From the NCBI GenBank assembly GCA_017403345.1, contig JAFQOH010000014.1, forward strand, positions 1 through 33,266: 33,266 nucleotides of DNA. The letters run 5' to 3'. The notes beneath the pieces were generated by a model. The model worked only from the letters and a program-made list of their open reading frames with translations. It made no database searches and was not told the origin of the DNA. The first letter of the stretch is position 1. Every line of letters starts with the position of its first letter. The position numbers were made by a program, and so were the translations under genes. Shown one piece after another: positions 32,071 to 33,266 of the stretch. Source of the DNA: RGIG3701 sp017403345 (GTDB taxonomy: Bacteria > Planctomycetota > Planctomycetia > Pirellulales > Thermoguttaceae).

Positions 32071-32546
32071 AAGAGTCTTTTTCCATCAAAAAAACGGCCG
32101 AATTCAAAACGGTATTCGAGCGGAAATGTTCCGCAGCAGATGGACTTCTCATCGTCTACGGGCTGCCGAACGGAAGGAGTACCTCACGCGTCGGACTCTC
32201 CATTTCAAAACGCTACGGATGCGCCGTCGAACGCGTTCGCTGGAAGCGTCTCGTCCGGGAAGCATTTCGACTCACCGTCGCAAAATTGGAGAGATACGAA
32301 TGCGATGGGAACGAATTGGAGAAGAACGCTGCCGCGGGATCCGTCTCAGCCCCAGACCCATACTCGCCATCCGAAGCAGAAAGACCGTCCGAAAAAGGTT
32401 TCCCCCCAATGGACTTCGTCGTCGTTCCTGGAAAAGCTCGGCGTGCAGATTCCATAGCAGATTTCCAGAAATCTCTGCAAAAATTGATGCAGTCCGTTGC
32501 AAAAAAATCAAAACGTGATATAATCAGACAAAATAATATTGACTAG
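32067..32546 (+). CDS. rnpA: Ribonuclease P protein component
   Basis: The protein is about 159 residues; it assists the RNA subunit in tRNA 5' maturation. The start is a GTG at 32067, overlapping the TGA of the J-domain gene (GTGA), which suggests translational coupling; a GTG one codon earlier is possible. GGGGAT lies upstream. The fold is recognised from SFSIKKTAEFKTVFERKC, RVGLSISKRYGCAV and VRWKRLVREAFRL (47-73), and DFVVVPGKARRA near the end. Two normally conserved asparagines of the RNR region are replaced: GNAVxRNR is here GCAVERVR. A 30-residue acidic insertion (about 80-110, EKNAAAGSVSAPDPYSPSEA) separates the two halves. rpmH, the usual upstream gene, is absent here. Confidence 0.88.
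   Translation: MKESFSIKKTAEFKTVFERKCSAADGLLIVYGLPNGRSTSRVGLSISKRYGCAVERVRWKRLVREAFRLTVAKLERYECDGNELEKNAAAGSVSAPDPYSPSEAERPSEKGFPPMDFVVVPGKARRADSIADFQKSLQKLMQSVAKKSKRDIIRQNNID
32497..32524 (+). promoter_or_regulatory. Promoter inside the end of rnpA, for yidD
   Basis: TTGCAA (32497-32502), 16 nt, TATAAT (32519-32524), about 30 nt upstream of the yidD ATG. It would give yidD extra expression independent of the upstream genes. Confidence 0.55.
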
Positions 32547-32555
32547 GAGTTTTCC

Positions 32556-32813
32556 ATGCAATGGAGATCCGCATTGCAGCACACTGGACGTTTTGTGTGG
32601 CACATACCGAGAAATCTGGCGATACTGCTCGTCCGGATCTATCAGCACACTCTTCACTACGTCATCGGACTTCAGTGCCGATTTCACCCAACATGCAGTC
32701 AATACTACATCTTGGCGGTCCGAAAATACGGGTTCGTGTACGGGTCGCTAAAAGGCGCGTGGCGCATCCTGCGGTGCAATCCGTTCTGCAAAGGCGGTGA
32801 AGATTACCCCTGA
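32556..32813 (+). CDS. yidD: Membrane protein insertion efficiency factor YidD
   Basis: The protein is 85 residues, the typical length. It is a peripheral membrane protein that helps YidC-dependent insertion. The family core is clear: LAILLVRIYQHTLHYVIGLQ followed by CRFHPTCSQYYILAVRKYG and ILRCNPFCKGGEDYP, with all four conserved cysteines. AGGAG precedes the ATG by 7 nt. It follows rnpA as in most bacteria, but yidC does not come next. The N-terminus is 15 residues longer than the shortest members. Confidence 0.95.
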   Translation: MQWRSALQHTGRFVWHIPRNLAILLVRIYQHTLHYVIGLQCRFHPTCSQYYILAVRKYGFVYGSLKGAWRILRCNPFCKGGEDYP

Positions 32814-32830
32814 AAAACTGCGGCCGGACT

Positions 32831-32862
32831 AAATTTCCGAGAGTTCACGCTCCGGAAATTTC
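32831..32862 (+). terminator. Hairpin after yidD, probable terminator
   Basis: AAATTTCCG (32831-32839) pairs perfectly with CGGAAATTT (32853-32861) around a 13-nt loop. The downstream sequence starts TCGCGTTTTC, so the T-tract is interrupted and efficiency is uncertain. Confidence 0.5.
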
Positions 32863-32930
32863 GCGTTTTCGCGTTTTCGCGTTTTCGCATTTTCGCATTT
32901 TCGCATTTTCGCGTTTTCGCGTTTTACGCT
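32860..32930. repeat. 8-bp tandem repeat between yidD and the zinc-ribbon gene
   Basis: About eight units of TTTTCGCG or TTTTCGCA are grouped as three G-type, three A-type and two or three G-type. It is a two-variant array like the one inside the LamG-BNR gene, but non-triplet and intergenic. Confidence 0.8.
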
Positions 32931-32984
32931 TTTTTCATTTTTGATCCAATTCATTTTTTACGGAAAGTTTGAGGTTTTCCCATC

Positions 32985-33191
32985 ATGCCAATGTACAGTT
33001 ACCAGTGCAGTGCCTGCGGTCACGAATTTGAAGAGATCCAGTCTTTTGACGCGCCGGAAACGATGAAATGCCCCAGCTGCGGCAAGAAAAAAGCACGGAG
33101 AGTCCTTCAGGCGTGCGCAGGACTCGCATTCAAAGGGAACGGCTTCTATCAGACGGACTACAAAGGAAGACCCGGCGGAACAGACAAGTAA
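32985..33191 (+). CDS. FmdB-family zinc-ribbon protein
   Basis: The protein is 68 residues. MPMYSYQCSACGHEFEE at the N-terminus and CPSCGKKKARRVL further on give the two CxxC pairs (C8/C11 and C29/C32) that bind one zinc, the pattern of FmdB-type putative regulatory proteins. The family usually begins MPxYEY, which supports this start; GAGG lies about 10 nt upstream. The Gly-rich tail GNGFYQTDYKG is also typical. The exact role is unknown; the family was first noted near formamidase genes, but none is present here. Confidence 0.85.
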   Translation: MPMYSYQCSACGHEFEEIQSFDAPETMKCPSCGKKKARRVLQACAGLAFKGNGFYQTDYKGRPGGTDK

Positions 33192-33238
33192 AAAAACAAA
33201 CTAACGGCATAACACAAACAGAGATCAGTGAACAGCAA

Positions 33239-33266
33239 ACAATAAACAATAAACAATAAACAATAA
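33239..33266. repeat. 7-bp tandem repeat at the window edge
   Basis: Four perfect copies of ACAATAA run to the last base of the window and may continue beyond it. Confidence 0.85.

Overview
The window looks like a chromosomal stretch of a Planctomycetota-type bacterium, possibly a gut Pirellulales/Thermoguttaceae relative. This is inference from content: three secreted proteins resembling DUF1080/3-keto-disaccharide hydrolases, a Tat-exported Gfo/Idh/MocA oxidoreductase, secreted LamG and BNR proteins, many signal peptides, and long intergenic repeats built from CACGAAAA / TTTTCGTG motifs. Clear -35/-10 promoters (TTGACA, 16-17 nt spacer, TATAAT-like) and Shine-Dalgarno sites precede many genes.

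Layout. (1) 1-1535: a gene fragment running off the left edge, then a rolling-circle-type replication initiator with its own terminator. (2) 1581-11890, all minus strand: an ankyrin protein ending at a strong terminator; then a response regulator, a histidine kinase, a small chimeric secreted protein and a very large lipoprotein combining ankyrin repeats with a serpin domain, closely spaced and possibly co-transcribed; then a secreted clan GH-A-type glycoside hydrolase with its own promoter. (3) 11891-16583: an interspersed repeat element, a DUF1080 protein, dapA on divergent promoters, a small HEXXH membrane protein, rpmA without rplU, and a secreted hypothetical. (4) 16874-18928: galU plus a glucuronokinase-like GHMP kinase, a plausible UDP-glucuronate route. 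(5) 19099-23864: a small orphan, a Tat-exported oxidoreductase and a LamG-BNR secreted protein containing a 21-unit tandem repeat. (6) 23865-27625: an ABC-F ATPase (Uup type), a lone beta-class DNA methyltransferase, and several repeats. (7) 27626-33191: two DUF1080-type proteins, tRNA-Val(UAC), then a MEMO-family protein, a class B J-domain protein, rnpA and yidD, followed by a FmdB-type zinc ribbon.

Three observations stand out. First, the 210-residue gene at 7981-8613 is an in-frame mosaic: 170 bp match the glycoside hydrolase gene of this window with 3 mismatches, and the last 101 codons match the end of the LamG-BNR gene at 84/101 residues, joined at a shared 7-bp CGTGGCG. Second, a predicted lipoprotein fuses an ankyrin array to a complete serpin domain and sits just downstream of a two-component system. 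Third, short tandem repeats whose unit is a multiple of 3 bp have expanded inside several genes, including inside the ATP-binding domain of the kinase, while non-triplet repeats and an inverted-repeat-bounded element fill the intergenic spaces.
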